In this document: piece by piece, positions 62,081-64,000 of the stretch
How positions within the stretch are numbered: the stretch's first letter is position 1
Layout: each line of letters begins with the position of its first letter
Assembly (NCBI RefSeq): GCF_000802245.2
Contig: NZ_CP021080.1
Coordinates: forward strand, 3,410,001-3,474,000
Reading direction: 5' to 3'
DNA from: Streptomyces pluripotens
GTDB lineage: Bacteria; Actinomycetota; Actinomycetes; Streptomycetales; Streptomycetaceae
Length of the DNA stretch: 64,000 nt
Program-made: the position numbers and the translations under genes
Notes under the pieces: model-generated
The model's input: the letters and a program-made list of their open reading frames with translations, nothing else
The model's database searches: none
Told to the model about the DNA's origin: nothing

Positions 62081-62413
62081 TCAACGCAGAGAGACGTTGC
62101 TCTTGTACGAAGGCAACGGCTCTTCGTCACTCACGGGCAAGCACTGCGCAGCCTGCGGCCGACGGGGAGAGAACTTGATCTCAACATCCGCTCCCAGCGC
62201 TTCCGCCGCAGCCGCCAATGTGCGCATCGTCAGGTTTGCGTCACCTGACATGATCTGACTGACCCGGCCGGGGCTGACACCCATGGCTTTGGCAAGGTCG
62301 GAACGTGACTTTCCGAGTCCTGACAACAGGCCCGCGAGAGAGGCGGACGCTTGTCGCGCCAATCGTGCGCCAGCTAACTCGACCTCACTCTCACTACGAG
62401 CGAAGAAGCTCAT
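62081..62413 (-). CDS. XRE family helix-turn-helix regulator
   Basis: DNA-binding protein of 110 residues. The central Cro/C1-type domain (about 25-80) reads LAGLLSGLGKSRSDLAKAMG, VSPGRVSQIMSGDANLTMRT and LAAAAEALGADVEIKF. It resembles HigA-type antitoxins and small autoregulators, but no toxin gene is next to it. An A/T-rich inverted repeat lies 61 bases upstream. Confidence 0.8.
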   Translation of the reverse strand: MSFFARSESEVELAGARLARQASASLAGLLSGLGKSRSDLAKAMGVSPGRVSQIMSGDANLTMRTLAAAAEALGADVEIKFSPRRPQAAQCLPVSDEEPLPSYKSNVSLR

Positions 62414-62473
62414 GACATGACCCCCAACTCAAGCTGCTGCAACGGATGTTGCCGCCGCTTCAAGGATGCCACT

Positions 62474-62489
62474 TTTAGGTCTAACTAAA
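62474..62489. promoter_or_regulatory. A/T-rich inverted repeat upstream of the XRE gene
   Basis: TTTAG-GTCTAA-CTAAA stands out in GC-rich DNA and is placed like a promoter/operator for autoregulation, about 61 bases before the XRE start codon. Confidence 0.4.
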
Positions 62490-63413
62490 CACTTGATTCC
62501 AGCGGAATCTTCGACCGCGGCGCGCGAAACATCCCGAAGGAGCGCCCGTGACCTGCGACTATGACCTCCTTGAGCGATCGAGGCGGCTGATGGGACGTCA
62601 CTCCAATGGGGCGACCACTCCCACGCGGCCACGGCCCGGGCCTTCCTCCTCCTCACACACCAGAAGACCGAGCCGTCACAGGTTCTCTCTCCCCCCTCCT
62701 CCCCCCGGTCAGGCTTGCCTGACCATGTGAGCCGGCTTATCCACCGACCGTTCCGGGCCCGGGGCGCAACCGCCGGACTGCCCACTCGGGCCACCCCGCC
62801 CGTGGACCCGAGTGCGGACAGGAGCCGGGACGAGGGACGGGCGTCCGTGACCAGAGCGGACCGGCTCGCCCCCGCAGACGGTGCGAGGACTGGCCCACTC
62901 GCGCCTAGTGAACGACATCGCCGACACCCAAGCGCTGGCCACTCGGACCGGATCTCGCGATCGTTTGTCGGCGCCATCCCTGTGACCGCGCGATTCGCTC
63001 GTCCAACAGCCCAAAGCTAGCGCTCCCCCGCAGCCGGCGGCGCCCTCGGCAGGCAGGAGGCACGCGGAGCGTCGTCCTCGTCGAGGGCCGCCGGTCCCCC
63101 TGCCTGTCCATGCCCGAGCCACTCATCAACGCCACCACGAACCCGCGCGCCGAGCGCATCGACCGCGAGACTTGGGTTCCGGCTGATCGCCGTCCGCCGC
63201 GGACACCGACTCAGGCCGAAGCAGCAGGCCGGCACCGACAGCTGCCAGCGGATGGTCTGCCCCGCCGAAACGGGCAAGGCCCGGCCCCGTCACACCACGG
63301 GCCACGGCATCCGCCCCTCGTCACCCCGGAACCCGGCTCCGCACGCTGCCGCTGCATCAACAGCATCGCGGCGCAGGCGATCCCAAGCGCTGCACCACGA
63401 CGAAGACGAGACT

Positions 63414-63437
63414 CGCCCGTGAGACAACTCACGGGCG
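63414..63437. terminator. 10-bp hairpin in the gene-free region
   Basis: CGCCCGTGAG (63414-63423) pairs with CTCACGGGCG (63428-63437) around ACAA. Which transcript it ends is not clear. Confidence 0.55.
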
Positions 63438-63504
63438 GGGCCCTTCGCACGGCCTGGCCAGACTGTGCTCAGCCTCACGGCAACCAGACAGCCCTGGAAC
63501 AACG

Positions 63505-63551
63505 AAAAACGGGCCCCGTCGTGACTCTCATCACAGACAGAGACCCGTTTT
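63505..63551 (-). terminator. rho-independent terminator of tRNA-Leu
   Basis: On the minus strand AAAACGGG (63551-63544) pairs with CCCGTTTT (63513-63506) across a 30-base loop, leading into a run of five T. It starts 15 bases downstream of the tRNA 3' end. Confidence 0.65.
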
Positions 63552-63565
63552 AACGGTTTCTCCTA

Positions 63566-63652
63566 TGGTGCGCGAGGGGGGAGTTGAACCCCCACGCCCT
63601 TGCGGGCACTGGAACCTGAATCCAGCGCGTCTGCCTATTCCGCCACCCGCGC
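63566..63652 (-). tRNA. tRNA-Leu (anticodon CAG)
   Basis: An 87-base gene with encoded CCA. The acceptor stem GCGCGGG pairs with CUCGCGC, the anticodon arm is CUGGA-UUCAGGU-UCCAG with anticodon CAG at 63618-63616, a long class II variable arm (UGCCCGCAAGGGCG) follows, and the T arm is GGGGG-UUCAACU-CCCCC. It reads CUG codons, the main Leu codon of Streptomyces. tRNA-Leu genes are common integration targets. Confidence 0.95.
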
Positions 63653-63708
63653 ATTGGGTGCGTCTTCCGGCTCCGACCCCGCTGGGCTGGCCCCTTCCGA
63701 CATCCAGA

Positions 63709-63738
63709 ACATTAGCACGTCGGACGGGGTGGGTTCAC
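63709..63738 (-). promoter_or_regulatory. candidate promoter of tRNA-Leu
   Basis: On the minus strand GTGAAC (63738-63733) and TAATGT (63714-63709) are separated by 18 bases, giving a transcript start about 50 bases before the mature tRNA. Confidence 0.4.
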
Positions 63739-63951
63739 ATCCCTTATCCGCGCCCGCCGACCCACCGGCAGGCAGTGCGCCCGCACCCGCGGCCCCGGGC
63801 GCACACGTATCAAGGAGTGCCGGTTCACGTATCAACCTCGTACCGGTCCCGGCCATCTCCCCAGGAGGGGGGCGGTGTGCACAGACAGGTGCGGGACACT
63901 GGTCTTCAGCCGCCTCTACGATCCATGCCGGGAGGAGGCCCCAGAGGCATC

Positions 63952-64000
63952 ATGCAAGACCTCCCGGACGTCGGTTCCGGGAACAGTTCGAGAAGAGCCG
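63952..64000 (+). CDS. possible start of a gene running off the window
   Basis: ATG 63952 (MQDLPDVGSGN) stays open to the end of the window, with GGAGGAGG and AGAGG upstream and a possible -10 TACGAT at 63917-63922. Too little is visible to name it; the rest of 63653-63951 shows no gene. Confidence 0.3.
   Translation, partial: MQDLPDVGSGNSSRRA

Larger units (their letters stand above)
62414..63565. other. 1.15-kb region without a credible gene
   Basis: The open frames on both strands are Arg/Ser/Pro/Ala-rich shadows of GC-rich DNA without domain or ribosome binding site. Non-coding elements seen are a TTTAG/CTAAA repeat at 62474-62489, a 10-bp hairpin at 63414-63437 and the tRNA terminator at 63505-63551. 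The region may be degraded insertion DNA beside a tRNA gene. Confidence 0.5.

Noticed and set aside
62429..63122. Two minus-strand frames of 137-182 codons upstream of the XRE gene
   Set aside because: They overlap each other in different frames, lack ribosome binding sites and are Arg/Ser/Gly-rich without predicted structure.
1..64000. CRISPR arrays, insertion sequences, prophage or a biosynthetic gene cluster
   Set aside because: No regularly spaced repeats, transposase, integrase, phage structural or polyketide/peptide synthetase gene is visible.

Overview
The window is high-GC actinobacterial DNA, almost certainly the core chromosome of a Streptomyces. The evidence is the strong G/C bias at third codon positions, frequent GTG and TTG starts, four-base stop/start overlaps, a mycothiol-dependent isomerase family gene, a proteasome activator (Bpa), two branched-chain keto acid dehydrogenase operons and a perfect parS site. 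As I remember the S. coelicolor map, the gene order follows the segment running from methionyl-tRNA synthetase through the two bkd clusters, on one side of oriC; this is recall, not a computed alignment. No CRISPR array, rRNA operon, prophage or insertion sequence is visible.

Layout. 1-5.5 kb: end of a TerF-like VWA gene, metG, an orphan AbiEii-type nucleotidyltransferase and aspS. 5.6-10.7 kb: a PAS/GAF/SpoIIE/HATPase signalling phosphatase whose 3' end overlaps a convergent AI-2E-type permease gene, then a pirin and an SseB-like protein. 11-17 kb: a FadE5-type acyl-CoA dehydrogenase, aminopeptidase ApeB, a LURP-one protein, a nitrilase-superfamily amidase and a mycothiol-dependent isomerase family enzyme. 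17-22 kb: a gene-poor stretch with a TGYC microsatellite, a gntR-MFS operon, a DD-carboxypeptidase and a gene remnant. 22-26.5 kb: bkdA1B1C1 and a decayed response regulator gene. 26.6-34 kb: a phosphotransferase, two divergent Ser/Thr kinases, bpa, a secreted protein and a quinone oxidoreductase. 34-41.9 kb: a K+ channel, moeA, a MobA-like gene, bkdA2B2C2 and bkdR. 41.9-54 kb: the phenylacetate catabolic region (paaR-like tetR, paaH, paaN, paaABCDE), interrupted by an opposite-strand DUF5819-HTTM-rRNA methyltransferase operon and followed by an acyl-CoA dehydrogenase gene with a KstR-like operator. 54-61 kb: a rhodanese, a J-domain-like protein, a DUF2252 protein, a two-RCK membrane protein and a flavodoxin-family protein. 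61-64 kb: a small less GC-rich patch (membrane protein, XRE regulator), about 1.1 kb without a credible gene, and tRNA-Leu(CAG).

How the genes work together. The two bkd operons oxidise branched 2-keto acids to the acyl-CoA starters used for branched fatty acids and polyketides. The paa genes epoxidise phenylacetyl-CoA, open the ring and send it to beta-oxidation. Three near-identical palindromes (ACCGATCGTTCGGT and a one-mismatch form) lie before paaA, between paaH and paaN, and between bkdA2 and bkdR. They suggest that one TetR repressor links phenylacetate breakdown with the second bkd operon. parS and several DnaA-box-like elements fit an origin-proximal position.
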